A stretch of 64,000 nucleotides of DNA from Phanerochaete sordida (Eukaryota; Basidiomycota; Agaricomycetes; Polyporales; Phanerochaetaceae): NCBI GenBank assembly GCA_019973155.2, contig BPQB01000007.1:62001-126000 (forward strand), given 5' to 3'. Shown in pieces: positions 25,147 through 37,055 of the stretch. Position numbers and translations under genes: made by a program. The notes below the pieces were generated by a model that was given only the letters and a program-made list of their open reading frames with translations, did no database searches and had not been told where the DNA came from. Each line of letters begins with the position of its first letter. The stretch's first letter is position 1.

Positions 25147-25544
25147 TAGAGTCGTGAGCGTGGAGGTCGTTGGGGAAGGATAGGAAGGGGCGGGGGCACG
25201 CAAGCTGAGCGGAGCCAAAGGAGCCTAGCGAACATCACGTGCACCCCGCATTTGGGGTCCCGGTGACGCGCGAAGCGAACAAGCGGCGGGCGTCTGCCAG
25301 CTGGGGCACACTGGCGCTTGTGCGGCTGTGCGAGCCAACAGCGGCCTTGAAACTGCGGCCTGCTGCTGCCTCTCCTTGAAGCCTTTCTTCCATCTCCTGC
25401 TCCCTTTTTACGTCTGTGCGTCGTCCCTTGTCCGCCGATGCGAATACTGCTGACAGCTCCGCTCAGATCGTACCCATAAAGCCTAGTCTGCGACCGGGCC
25501 TCATCAATCACCTTCACGAGCAGGTTCTCAAAACATAATACACC
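25147..25544. promoter_or_regulatory. Bidirectional promoter region
   Basis: The two start codons, 25146 (minus) and 25545 (plus), are 398 bp apart, so both promoters must lie here. No clear TATA box is seen; the region is otherwise unremarkable. Confidence 0.4.
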
Positions 25545-26548
25545 ATGAAGCCCCGCGATTACTGCTGCTGCGCCATCCCAACGGTGTACGTTGGCATCTA
25601 CGCAACCCTCATAGAGCAGTTCACCCTCGGAGTCGTTGCCGGCACCTTGTCCGTTGCTACCCCACCAAGTGAGTCTTCCCGCGCCTCACCGCATTACCAG
25701 CCTCCCTCACAGTCGTGCGCAGTCGTGGGCGCGGCAACCTTCTCCGCTGCAAAATGGATCTTTGCTATTATCTGCTACGTTGGCGCAGGACTTCAGGTCC
25801 TGGGATTCATCTCCGTGTTTCAGGTAAGCTTACAAGTCACTCTCCGTGGCGTGCGGTAACGAATCATCGCCCCCAGGAGCGCTCCATCATGTACAGGCGG
25901 TACACCACGCTACACCTCCTGATAACTCTTGCCGGGTTCTCCGTCGCTGCCGTCTGGATAGCCATCTCTGCGGCGCGCCACAAGACAGCGAAAGCCAACT
26001 GTGAAGATCGTTTTTTCAAGAACACCACCGAGCCCTCCGAGGCGAACACGCTTTGCGATATCTTCCCATGGGTGGACATCGGACTGATGGCTGGCCTGTG
26101 GGTGCTACTCGCTGTAGCCCAGGTGTGTGATGAAATCCACCGCCCTGTCTCCAATGATGCTGATACCGCGTGTCAGCTGTACTTCTACATCGTTGTGTCG
26201 TCCTACGGGACAGGCCAGCGACTCGACCATGAGAAATATGACTCAATGTATGATCCCACATACCCTCTCACGTCGGACATACCACTAAACACAAGAGGTG
26301 ACCCCTGGGACGCACGTCCTTCCGACGACATACCCTCAAATTCTCGATACCAACACGGCAGGGGAGACAGCTTTGCTAGTGTGGACCACATCACGGGCGA
26401 CAAGCAGTACGATCCGTACAGCGGCCCTTCCTACCCATCAGGACCCTTCCAGGAGCCGATTCCAGAGCCACACACGCAGGATCCCTACTATAGCGCGTAC
26501 AACGCCGGAGGGAGCATGCCTCGCGCGGAGCCTCATGCTGGTGTGTAG
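25545..26548 (+). CDS. Four-transmembrane fungal protein, function unknown
   Basis: Four exons: 25545-25668, 25723-25823, 25877-26122 and 26177-26548. The N-terminus MKPRDYCCCAIPTVYVGIY has a conserved Cys run typical of this agaricomycete family. Hydrophobic segments: residues about 10-30, AAKWIFAIICYVGAGLQVLG, TLHLLITLAGFSVAAVWIAI, and PWVDIGLMAGLWVLLAVAQ running into LYFYIVVSSYG. Between the third and fourth lies a Cys-containing loop (NCEDRF, TLCDIFPW). The C-terminal 110 residues are cytoplasmic-type, rich in Tyr, Asp, Pro and Ser, with repeated DPxY motifs. The topology recalls MARVEL-like tetraspans, but I assign no function. Confidence 0.8.
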
Positions 26549-27269
26549 CGTTCTTCCTGCTGGGCTCGGATCCTGCAAAGGACTGTCCTTGTGACTCTCC
26601 AAGTGGGTCTGCAGCGCTTTTGTTTCCTGCCATCCAGACTCATGCTCCCCTAGTCGAGGGCTCGTTCAGGAGAAAGGGCTCTCGCTTGCAGAAACCGATG
26701 TCAGAGGACTTCAGAATCCCATAAATCATCGATGCTATGGACGATTACGCTATTTCTTCTCGATAGCTATGACTTTTTACGTTGTGATCGGACTTGCCGC
26801 GGACTCTACCTCTCACCTTCCTGTACGATTTCATTCGATAGTTTCTCTCGCTCTGCACGAACCAGCCGTTGCCTGCTAGAGAACAGATTCAAGTACTGTC
26901 ACGGTAAGAACACAGAGAACCCTATATGTTGATTGAGATAAGCTTCTAGCTAAAGCTACAACAGCGTAGCAATAATGCAGCAGAGTTAAGCCTGTATGCG
27001 ACGACCAAAGCGAGCAACAGGACCGAAGGAAAGCAGGGACCCCGCGCCTGCCAGTCGCCAACATAAAGCTGCATGCAGCATTGCCAGCAAGAACCGCCCT
27101 GGCGGTCAGACGGCAGGGTCTATAGACAACTAAACGATAAAAACGACCAAGTCCGTGGTAAAGATGGATATCCAGGGGATATATAGGTATGTTTGGAGTT
27201 GCACTTAAGCATCGCGGATGCGCCGTCGTCCCAGCGAGTGTTCCACGTCTTCATCCTTGTCCGAATCCC
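26549..27269. other. Convergent 3' intergenic region
   Basis: About 720 bp between two convergent gene ends. It should contain both 3' UTRs. I see no gene, RNA or repeat. Confidence 0.4.
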
Positions 27270-28368
27270 TTAGAGGTCGAAGGTCCAGACCATGCCAGTG
27301 AGGCGGCCGATGGACTCGGCCGCGAGCTCATCGAAGGCGGACGGCGAGAAGTCGAGCGAGAACATGTCGCAGCCCTCGCAACGGTCGGTAATGGTCACCT
27401 GGACAGACTTGCCGCCCCCTGCAGATTGGCCATTAGTGATCATGCCAACGAAAGGGTGGAAAACAAAGGCTTACATGTTGCAGTAGCCTTCATGTTGCAA
27501 ATGGGGTTGTTGTTCGGGTTCTCGCCGGTGTAGCCGCTACCAACACTCGTCAGTCATGCCGACGGGTTGCAATTTGCAGTCGACTCACGGGAAGGTATCG
27601 AAGAGCAGGTGGGAGACGGCAGCAATGTGGTCGGTATCGACATTGTTGATGCCACAGGCACCAAGACCGGTCGCGTAGAAGGTACCTGCATGACGGATCA
27701 ATCTTACGGTCGTTCGAGCAGAAAACGCAAGTCTACACACCATCGCCAGTGTGGCTGGAAGTCAAGAGATCGCCGCTACCGCTGCTCCCAGTCGGCGTGG
27801 ACGCCGCCGCAGACGAAGAGGGAGTCTGCACGGGGGTTGTCGAGTGCGTCGTAGGAGCGGCCTCCTTCGAGGTGCTCGGAGGAGGCGCAGGGGAAGATGT
27901 CGAGATGACGATGATCGGCGCCACGGAGGAGGTGGTGACCGGCGGAGGGACGGACGAGGACGAAGGCGCCACCTCAGAAGACGAGGGTGGCGGCGGCGGC
28001 GTGGACGAGGAGACGGGCGGCTCGGAGGTAGATGATGCTGCTACAACGTTGTCCGGGACAGACGAAGAAGATGGGATCACAGCCGAGACGACCGAGCTCG
28101 ACACCACGGCGCTTGAGGAGGGGACTGCGCTGGACGTCGGGACCGCGCTGCTGCTGAGTAGGCTGGAGGTCGGGTTGCCCGCCTTGCAACGCGTGATGGC
28201 GCGCTTGCGCGGCACGACAGAGGGCACCACGACGGTAGCCTCCGGGGCCGCGTCCCTCGCAGCCACGGCGTGGTGGCGGTGGTGCACGTTGCGTGCGAGG
28301 TGCTGGGTCGAGATGGCCGAGGCCGAGATGGCCATGGCGAGCAGGACGAGTGCCTTCGGAGCGTACAT
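27270..28368 (-). CDS. Secreted RlpA-like DPBB protein with Ser/Pro stalk
   Basis: A secreted protein with a C-terminal double-psi beta-barrel (RlpA/expansin-like), a family annotated in basidiomycetes as riboflavin aldehyde-forming enzyme or papain-inhibitor-like. The signal peptide is MYAPKALVLLAMAISASA. A Ser/Thr/Pro/Val-rich stalk of about 140 residues follows, probably O-mannosylated. The barrel begins GTFYATGLGACGI, continues AVSHLLFDTFPGYTGENPNNNPIC, then GGKSVQVTITDRCEGCDMFSLD and FDELAAESIGRLTGM, ending TFDL. Four conserved Cys support a folded domain. The HFD catalytic signature of true expansins is not obvious, so enzymatic activity is doubtful. Four exons; a TATA box lies about 215 bp upstream. 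Confidence 0.87.
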
Positions 28369-28897
28369 TGCTGCTAGAGCGGGTGTTCGGGGAGGAGGTG
28401 AGGGTGAGGGGGTCGAGCGGCGACGAAGGAACGTCTGAAAAGGACAGAGCCTTTAACTGGGGGAATGAGCGACAGGGAAGGAATGGGGGGCCTCGCAAGC
28501 GAAAGAAACGAGGAGGATGTGCCGACGACGACCGCTCAGACAACGTTGCGAGAGACTCGCTTGCAAGCCCGTCGCGAGCTCTTTATACACCGCGCGCTTC
28601 TTGCCGTCCCTGAAAAATCAGAGGAAAACGCTGGCAGCCATCAGGCACACGGCCATCCTGGGCCAATCCCCGGCCAATCCATCGCGAAATGGAACAGCAC
28701 ACGTCTTTCTTGGGAGCACTTTGGGTACCAATTGCTGCGGTCTGCATCGCCCAGGCTGTGCTGCGGATGCCGTGTGCTCGCCTCCCGCGGCCGCTAGCCT
28801 GACAACGCCCGAACGCTCCAACGCTTCACTTCTTCCAACAATCACCTCGCTCAAAAATAGTACATCCACCATAGCCATAAGCATACATACACCATGT
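28369..28897. other. Upstream region of DPBB gene and 3' flank of EIF3H
   Basis: About 530 bp. It contains the promoter of the minus-strand DPBB gene and the 3' flank of EIF3H. Apart from the TATA box at 28581-28587, I see nothing. Confidence 0.4.
28581..28587 (-). promoter_or_regulatory. TATA box of the DPBB gene
   Basis: The minus strand reads GTGTATAAAGAG about 215 bp before the ATG at 28368. A strong TATA box suits a regulated secreted-protein gene. Function inferred. Confidence 0.45.
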
Positions 28898-30257
28898 CTA
28901 CACGCTCGTGGTACCACGCGCAGCGTACATTTTGACGAGGCCTGTGCTTGATGTCTCCTCCAGTGTCTTGGAGTACGCGTCGATGCGACCGAGCAGCAGC
29001 ATGCTCTCCAGACGGCTTGGCTCCGGTGGTATCTTGAACAGCCGGCTGACATCCTCCTCCGGTAGCGGCGCGAGACCCTGCGCGACACGGGCGGCGTTCT
29101 CCTCCTTGCGCTTGGCAATGTACCCGTCGGCCTTGGCCTTCTCCCGCGCAATCTGGCGCTGGTTGTAGGCGATGTTCCCCTCCTCGGTTTTGTACGCGTC
29201 CATCGCCTCGATGACCTGCTCCAAGTTCTTGGTAACGCTGCTGGTGCCGATGTCGAGGACGGAGAAGGAAGGCGGAAGTGCAACGGATTCCTGTCCGGCG
29301 GCGGGGCTAGGGTCCGAGGAGGATGCGGATGAAGGTGCGGTCAAATTCTCGAGGAACGCTCCCAGAAGGGGATTCGTGCGGATTTTGATCGGGATCTCCT
29401 CGAGGATGGATGAGAAGGTGAGCCTATGGCTGATGAGGCTGCGGGGATAATGATCAAACCTCTGTATTGGAACAAGGTACGAATTAGCCTTACCTGTCAG
29501 TGCTAAAGTTGTTACGCTTGTATGCGTCGAGGAAGGCTCTTGTTAGCCTGAAAGCGCGGAAAGCGGCATTCCCCCTAGCTGTCCGTGAGATGTCTGTAGG
29601 GAGGACACCGTCAGCGTGGGCAAGGCACCGAGATCGGAACGTGCGCACCGTGGACAAGCACGACACCGCCGTGGCGCAATTTGTCTTGCTGTATCGCCTG
29701 TGTCTCCACGAGATTCTGGTTGTAGAAGGACCCCAGAGACATCGCCTGGTAGAAACCAACGATGCTGTCATCCGCCCGCACCTCCTTGAGGGAGCGCAGC
29801 ATGGAAGCCTGGTAACGCGCTGGTGGCCCTAATCAGCAAGAGTTTGCGACATACAGCAATTGCTGCTCACCAATGCCCTTCGCTGACTTGTCGTCATCAT
29901 CGCTGCCATGGTGCGGCAGCGGGAACGAGTTGGACACCTCGAGGGTACCATCAAGGTCAAGGCCAAGCAGGATACCGTGTGCACTGGGGCCTTGAGCTTC
30001 CCGGGCGTGTTTAATGATTTTGGAGACAACCTACAGCAGCAAGCACTTAATACAAGCTTATTGCAATGGACTCAGCAACGCGTACTAACCATGCCGTCAA
30101 GCTGGATGCAGGCGATGGGGATGTCGGCCTCGAGGTCAATAACCTTGGCCATGGAAGCAGGGATGGCTTCATGAGTGGGAGCTGCAGGGGTGGGCGCGGC
30201 AGAGGGAGCAGGAAGAGAGGCAGCAATCGCTGCAGCCATAGACGGGGCCGCTGCCAT
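28898..30257 (-). CDS. EIF3H: Translation initiation factor eIF3 subunit H
   Basis: eIF3h is an MPN-domain scaffold subunit of eIF3. The ATG at 30257 opens an Ala/Pro-rich leader (MAAAPSMAAAIAASLPAPSA). The MPN domain then reads DIPIACIQLDGM, VSKIIKHAREAQGPSAHGIL, SFPLPHHGSDDD, DDSIVGFYQAMSLGSFYNQN and LRHGGVVLVH. Further exons give FRAFRLTRAFLDAYKRNNFS and IPIKIRTNPLLGAFLENL, and the C-terminal exon has VTKNLEQVIEAMDAYKTEEGN, IAYNQRQIAREKAKA and SRLESMLLLGRIDAYSKTL. The JAMM metalloprotease residues are not intact, as expected for this non-catalytic subunit. Divergent from ZRC1, with about 330 bp between starts. Confidence 0.93.
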
Positions 30258-30584
30258 CGTGAATGCTAGTGTGACCGAGGTGAAGCACACTGCAAAAAGT
30301 GGGAAATTGAGCTGTGGGCGGCGAGCTGCCTCAATTTTGCACAGCGTAATGTTTGGCGCGCCGCCTCTAATTAGAATGCACGAGTAGCCGAGTTGGATAC
30401 AGCGCAAGCAGTTCGAGCCCGACCTGGGCCGTTTGATTTTTGTCGGCTTTTGTCGGGCAGGCGCTTCGGCAGGATGCGAAGATGAGGTCAAGCTTTATAA
30501 GTTCCGCGTGGGGCAGGTCTCCGATCTCACAAACGTTGAGCACGACCCTCGCCACGCCCGTCACGCCCTCTTCATGCCCAAACC

Positions 30585-32389
30585 ATGAAGCGGTCCACCA
30601 GAATCCTCATTTTGCTTGTCATCGACGTCGTTTTCTTCTTCGTCGAGCTCATCGTCGGTCAGTCGCCCGCCACACTGCTTCCGCAAGGTCTCGGACATTA
30701 ACGTGCGCTCGCCAGGCTATGCCGTCGGCTCGCTCGCCCTCGTCGCGGACAGTTTCCACATGCTAAAGTGAGCCTCAACGGCGCGGGCTTTGTCACGTCC
30801 ATCTTGGCTCACGTTGTTCTAGTGATGTTCTCAGCTTGGTAGTCGCCCTCTACGCCATCAAGGCATGTCGCCAATGTCCTGGTCGTGTGGAGCAAGCTGA
30901 CCGCCCTCGTGCAGCTCATGAACCAGACTCACATAGACGCAAAATACTCATATGGCTGGCATCGAGCTGAAATCCTGGCCGCTCTTGTCAACGGCGTGTT
31001 CCTCCTTGCACTCTGTTTCTCCATCTTCTTGGAGGCCATAGAACGGTTCTTCTCTACTCCAGGTTTGTAAACCTTCTCCTTGGGCATTCCCAGACTTCTG
31101 ACATTATTCCTCAGAGATTTCACAGCCCCGTCTAGTTGTCATCGTGGGGTCTTTGGGTCTAGCGTCGAACATAATTGGGCTCTTCCTCTTCCATGGTGCG
31201 TTACAACTTTCTCACTTGCCCTACGCCGTCTTACATCGCGTGCAGAGCACGGCCACGATCATGGACATGGAAAGAGCACACCCACCTTATCCACATCCCC
31301 TACACCTAGCCTCAATGAAGCCGATCTGACGCCTCGAGCTGTCTCGCCAGACACTCCAAAGCGCAAGCACAAGAAGTCACGCTCTCGATCCGATTCGTAC
31401 TCATCGCTATATGGCCATCCCGCGGCGACTAGGCAATCCATGGTCCAAGCTGCTCAAGAGTTGGCGTTATCAGGCTCTCCTACTCTGTCAACACGGAAGC
31501 TCTCGATGAAGAGTCGGTCAACGTCGAGGGTCGCCGACCACGAATTCGATGCTCGTGACGACGAGACAGTCACCGCTAGCCCCGAGCCCGTCCATTCGGC
31601 GGAACCTAGCTCGTCATCTCCTGCGCGCGCAGATGAACGCACTCCCCTGCTCAGATCCAATCCATCCGAGGAGTCCGTCCCACACTCTATTCACGCCGAC
31701 CGTTCTGCCGTCTCGGGGCATAGTCATGGATCTATGAACATGCGTGCACTTCTCCTGCATGTTTTCGGTGATGCACTCGGGAATGTTGGTGTCATCGCCA
31801 CGGGTCTGGTTATTTGGCTCAGTCACTGGAGCTGGAAGTATTACTTCGACCCGATAATCAGTCTGGTCATTACTGTCATCATCTTCTCCTCTGCGCTTCC
31901 ACTTGGTACGTATGCTTACTTATCCGGGATTATCGGGATCTCACATCATTTTTACGCACAGTACGAAGCACGTCGTTTATCCTGCTGCAAGGTGTCCCTC
32001 CAACGATCTCCCTGGACGAAGTCCGCGCCGCCATCCTCGACGTGGACGGCGTGCTCTCGGTTCACGAGCTGCATGTTTGGCAGCTCTCGGAGAACAAGAT
32101 TGTTGCATCCGTACATGTGATGGCCTCCCGAAACCACGACTTCATGCCTGTCGCGGCCAAGATCCGGAAGGCCCTGCACGAGCGCGGCATCCACTCGAGC
32201 ACGATACAGCCCGAGTACCACGCTCGGAACGCCCCTCCTGAGGAGCACCTGAAGGTTCGCACCGTCTCAGACGTCTCGGAAGCCCTGTTTCCTGACGCTC
32301 CTCTACCGCTAGACCTCGGAAGACACCGATTGTCTCATCCTCTGTCCGCCAGACCAGACTTGCGTGGCCGAAAATGCTTGCTGCCGTGA
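30585..32389 (+). CDS. ZRC1: Vacuolar zinc/cation diffusion facilitator (ZRC1/COT1-like)
   Basis: A CDF-family Zn2+/H+ antiporter. Exons: 30585-30657, 30716-30767, 30823-30862, 30915-31062, 31115-31195, 31246-31905, and 31962 to the stop. Transmembrane segments include ILILLVIDVVFFFVELIVG, LALVADSFHMLNDVLSLVVA, ILAALVNGVFLLALCFSIFL, LVVIVGSLGLASNIIGLFLF and LGNVGVIATGLVIWL. HxxxD Zn-site residues occur in DSFHMLND and LLHVFGDALGN. The long cytosolic loop carries a short His-rich EHGHDHGHGK and a Ser-rich stretch. The C-terminal domain has VDGVLSVHELHVWQLSENK. The third intron (30863-30914) starts with GC. A further splice at 32389 could replace the last residues. Confidence 0.92.
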
Positions 32390-32595
32390 GTCTCACCCCT
32401 TATCATCCTAAGCTGGCATGATTACTGACGAAGCTTGTAGCGCCCTCAGGGCCGCAAGACGTTTAGCAACTTCAGGATTTTTCAGTGTTTATCGATGTTA
32501 TTATGATCCCGGATACCAGCCTTTCTAGTGTATAATAAACGCGTTGTACCTTCAGCTGTAGTACGTAACAATATTCTACCACGCTTGCGACCTAA

Positions 32596-35500
32596 TTACT
32601 CTGTCATGAAAGTGGGAAAGTTCGCCATGAACGAAGGCGAAGCTCCCAGCCGCTGCATGATCAGCGTGCTCGTCGGACTGTGAGGCCTGCGCTTGAGCTC
32701 GCCACTGAGCCTCCGCGCCATCGTGAGCGCGGGCTGGCCGAGCACGAGCCGCTGTTCCTTGCACACCGAGAGCAGCGCCCACTCGACGAACAGCGCGGCG
32801 GTGAGCGCACCGGAGACGGTGCCCGCGGCGAGCTCCGCGACGAGCGGCTGCTCTGCAGGCGGCAGCGCGTCTGCGGCGGTGACGACCTGCGGGAGCACGA
32901 CGTGCAGGAACACGGGCAGCAGCGGCGGCGAGTGTGGCGCGCGCGGCGTGCTCAGCACCGCCGGCAGCAGCCGCCGAGGCGCTTCGAGCTCGCCCATCTT
33001 CGCCGCCAGCACGAGCTCGTCCCAGAGCACCGCCAGGAAGCGCACCGGCGGCGCGAACAGCAGGCACCACTCGACGTCCAGCGCGGGCGCTTTGCCTGCC
33101 CGTGCGTCGGTGACGCAGGCGCGGATCGCGGTGGCGACGGGGTCTGGCTGCGGCTTGGCTGATTGATCCTCGGGTTGAGAGGGGTTCCGGGAGGCAAGTG
33201 GTTCTGCTTATGATGTAAGATGGGCTGCGAGGACGGAAACGAGCTACTTACCATCTGGAGGGTAACCTAGTACCTCGAGTGCCACTTTGCGGTAAGGCAT
33301 CCGGTCAACATTCTGTTCGAATGGCGAAGGGGTGAGCGGGAAGGTGCGCAAGATCTTGTGCGCAGACAGCTTGAGGACAGGTCTTGGACAAGACGGCGTC
33401 TCTATGATCGTGCGCAGAATGGCAAGCGGGATAGTTGGGTTAAACACGCTACACAATCGGGCCCGACGTTGAGTCTGGGGGTGGAGGACTGGCCGGCGAC
33501 AGCACTCACCCCAGCTTGTACTTGATGTCCCGCAACAAAGCCTTGACGACCCCGACCAGCGTCCAATTGAGCAAGGGACCTTGGAAATATGAGACACCGT
33601 TATTCAAGGCCTCCTTATCCAGCTTTTCGTTCGCGCAAGCGTTGATCGACATGATGAGCAAAGTCGCGGCGACGCGCAGCAAGCTGTGCGGTCGCGTATT
33701 TCGCAGGATGGAGTCGTCAATGCCCTCGCTCCCTGCGTCGAAAAGGGTCTTGTACCAGCTCTTCAAGGCCTTCTCGTCCTCGCCTTTCAGCTCGTCAGGC
33801 TGGTGTCTGTATGCTGCAAAATGGAGGAGGTCTGTCGATAGCGTCCTCTCGCCCAAAGTGAACTTCAGGTTCCAGAGCTGCGTTGTCATATTCAGCGGGA
33901 ATGCGCTTGGAGTTATTCCATCGAAGTCTCACATTGTACTTGGTGAAAGCTGTCTGTACGAATAGGACGACACTACCATAATGAGTGACAGCCGCTTGTG
34001 GGTCCCCTGCCAAGGATGAGCGTTGACAATTTGCGAAAACGCATCGCTTGGCAGTCGTGCTCACCAACGGTCTCGCAATCATAATCCTCGATGATGGCAA
34101 GAGCGCGACACAGCAGGTCTTGTATAGTGACATGAAGTGACAAGATCTCAAGGGAGCTCTCATGAGAATAGAGTATCTTGCACATGTGCCCCAGCGACTC
34201 TATATCGTTTGCTGTTGAATACGACTTGAAACGCTGTGTCGATGCGTGGTTAGCGTTTGCAAGGTAATAAGTAGCACAATCCTCGGACACACCTTCTTGG
34301 CTACGTTTGCAAAGGTCGCATGACTGCACGGGTCTTTCCATATCTTGTTGAGAATGGGACGAGCGTCTTCGACATTCATGTCCGTGTTGAAGCGTAATTC
34401 CATGTACGCCTGGAATGAGAATGAGCCCCTCGAAGCATGCATGACCGAGTCGCCGCACCTCGAGGTCCGAGCTGTGCTCCTGAGCCTCCGTCTGCATACG
34501 AGGGTGGAAGTCGTTCTGCAGGTTGGGGTTGATGGTCGTCACCACGGTCTGATCGAGAAGTTTGACGGTCAAGAGCTGGTGTAGCAGCTCTGACATGAAT
34601 GGCTGTGTCCTACAGACGTGTAAGTTAGTAGACTCACTGTCGTAGATATCCAGAGAGGTCACTCACGGACCGCTGCTGCTCCCATTGCTACCTTGATCGC
34701 CGGAAGGACGGTGATAGATACTGTCGCATGTGCTCAAAAGATCGCTGCGTTGAAACAAGGACGTTACTGCGATCTGCATCGCCGATCGCTACATAAAGAC
34801 AGGTGAAGACTGCGTTCGAAGACATAGAGAGACACATACCCAATCGCTTTCAGAAACGCCATCCAACTCAACTGATTTCTCGAATAGAACCAGCAGGTGA
34901 GGTAGCTAAAGTGTTTATGAGGACACGAAGCGCGTATGCACGGCTCTAGGATGACAGTACGTACCCGGCCCACGACGAATGCTCGCCATAGCGCGGCGTT
35001 TCTGCTGGTGGGGTTTGCAGCGGCTTGCGCGAAGCAGGCGACCGCGGATTGCATCAGCTGCGTGTAGAACGTGGCTGGCGTCCAGGCCGTCCAGCGTACG
35101 ACCGCGACCAGCAGAACGACGGCTCTACGGCCGTCTCCCGAGCTAAAGGGGCCCCCTCTGTGGGTAACCATGTTATGTAGTAGCAGGCCGCAGGTGATGA
35201 TGTCCTTCCCGCTGGACGGTCCGCTGACGGCGTCGGCCTTTCCAAATGATAGCTGGAAAGTGTGGACCATCTGAGTCTCGTTTGATGCGTCGTCGCCGAT
35301 GCTATTGTGCAGGGCGAACGTGAACTGGTCCAAGACGTGTCGTGTCGTAGGCGTGAGCCGGAAGCCGGTGTGCGTCATCTCGACCATGTCCTGCAAGAAC
35401 ATCATCCCCAGCGGCACGGGTATCTGCGAGACATCGCCGATGGTCGAGAGAAGGAGAATCAACAGCTCTGACGCGGTGTTTGTTAGCTGGTGAAGGTGGG

Positions 35501-36052
35501 TCTGAGGGAGATCGTGTGCGGTCCGTAGCAGCGCGGTCGCGTCCAGGACCGTGCTAAACACCACCGGCAAGGATTGTGTGAACGACACGATGGAGCCCAT
35601 TGGTGGCATGCCAGAAGCGTAGTGGCAGTCCAGTGCTAGCCTGCAGAGCGTGTCAAGGGTCGACACGTTCCGGAGCTCTATCGAACGCGCCGCCGAGAGG
35701 AAGGTGGAGATGAATGTGGCGAGCGAAAGTAGGCCATCCTGTATGGCGTGGCGTAGATACGCAATCAGCGCTGGGTCGCCAGGGTAGTTACTGAAGAGGG
35801 CCAGCACAGAGTCTTGTGCAGTTAGTACGATGGGTTGCTCGAACGAGAACACGCTTACTGCTGAGAGCAGACTCGATGTCCGGATGCGAGAGCTGCGTGA
35901 GGTTCTTGGATATAAACAGCTTGCACAGGCTAAGCCACTACGCCCAGCAAGACTGAGTTCTCGGGTAGCAGTCCATGGTAAGGCTGTTCATTTACTTTAG
36001 ACGCAGAGAGCCCGCTCTGGAAGGAGTTCCTTGTAAGCTCGCTGATAGCCAT
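32596..36052 (-). CDS. MED5: Mediator complex subunit 5 (Med5/Nut1)
   Basis: MED5 is a tail-module subunit of Mediator in the nucleus. The gene has about ten exons and encodes an all-helical, Leu-rich protein near 950 aa. The N-terminus is MAISELTRNSFQSGLSASK. A large exon (about 35840-34970) has SVLALFSNYPGDPALIAYLR, LDTLCRLALDCHYASGMPPM, PVPLGMMFLQDMVEMTHTGF and ITCGLLLHNMVTHRGGPF. Later parts include TQPFMSELLHQLLTVKLLDQ, ERTLSTDLLHFAAYRHQPDE, HSLLRVAATLLIMSINACAN and WCLLFAPPVRFLAVLWDELV; the stop is after ANFPTFMTE. Identification rests on fungal Med5 motifs and size, since the family is poorly conserved. The ATG at 35852 is an artefact inside an intron (donor near 35871). Start divergent from ERI1 by 180 bp. 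Confidence 0.85.
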
Positions 36053-36232
36053 CTAACGTAAGCTGTCAGTATTTCTGGCTGTTTGTATAGACGATTGAGG
36101 AAGGACTCACGCTGGGCTGGAGGAGAGGTGGAGGGGAAGTATGAACGCGCGAACGCGAAAGCGCGGATGAGTATGATCGTGGGAACCGCGCGGGACCGAG
36201 GACAGCACTGCGGTACTTGGCCCACGCCAACT

Positions 36233-37055
36233 ATGCACCCTCCTCTCCTCCGTCGCTCCTTCGCAACCATGGCCAACGCTTTTCCTCATCTTTGTGGGCC
36301 TCTCAGATACCTCCTTGTCCTCGATTTCGAGGCCACATGTGGCGATGCTGTCAAGAAGATGGAAGTCATCGAGTTCCCCACATTGCTATATGACTTGCAT
36401 GAAGGTCTGCTTCGCGTTTTGCCAGCAAGCATATGTTGCTTATATCTCAGTCTTGTAGGCAAGGTGAAAGCCACGTTCCACGAATACGTGAAACCCGAGA
36501 TACATACCACCTTGACTCCATTCTGCACAGAACTGACTGGCATCACACAAGTACGTAGCTTTCCTCATTTCCAGAAATCGCCCTTGCCTGACCTAATTTT
36601 GTGGATTGCAGGAGACTGTCGACGCTGCTGATACATTTCCGGACGTGTGGAAACGCTTCCAGGAGTTCCTTACCACACACGGGCTCCTGGAGGCAGACAC
36701 GATGGACACACATGTGTTCGTAACATGTGGCGACTGGGACCTGAAGACCATGCTGCCCAACCAGCTGCGTCTCGTGGACGCGGACCACGGCTTCGACGAG
36801 AACGGCAGGCTCGTCGCTCCGTACAACCGCTGGATCAACATCAAGGCGCCATTCAAGAAGAAATTCAACATGACGCGCTACAACGTCGGCATGCCGGGCA
36901 TGCTCAAGAAGCTGCGCCTCGAGCTCGAGGGCCGCCACCACAGCGGCATCGACGACTGCAAGAACATCCTGCGCATCGCCGAGGCGCTGCTCGCGGACGG
37001 CTGGGACCCCAACCAGACCCCGCGCTCTGTCTCCGCGCCTGCACCGTCGCGTTAG
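36233..37055 (+). CDS. ERI1-type 3'-5' exoribonuclease (DEDDh)
   Basis: A DEDDh exonuclease related to ERI1/3'hExo, which trims histone mRNA ends, 5.8S rRNA and small RNAs. Exons: 36233-36404, 36459-36550 and 36612-37055. All catalytic residues are visible: Asp and Glu in LLVLDFEATC, Asp in VTCGDWDLKTML, and His plus Asp in GRHHSGIDDCKNI. Other family blocks are VIEFPTLLYDLHE, FHEYVKPEIHTTLTPFCTEL and GMLKKLRLELEG. There is no SAP domain, so it matches the short fungal form. The ATG at 36233 adds MHPPLLRRSFAT, which looks like a weak organellar leader; the ATG at 36269 has a better start context and is an equally likely start. Confidence 0.9.

Noticed and set aside
27749..28438. 229-codon plus-strand frame, Glu/Val/Gly-rich
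   Set aside because: Antisense shadow of the Ser/Pro-rich stalk of the DPBB gene.
30372..30440. tRNA-like sequence with TAGCCGAGTTGG and GTTCGAGCC boxes
   Set aside because: The A-box and B-box matches are too close together, and the acceptor and T-stem do not pair, so it is not a usable tRNA.
35813..35852. ATG at 35852 as the start of MED5
   Set aside because: The codons around it sit inside an intron: a GTAAGC donor and AAG acceptor join SALS to NSVLALFSN, and upstream exons with a better N-terminus exist.
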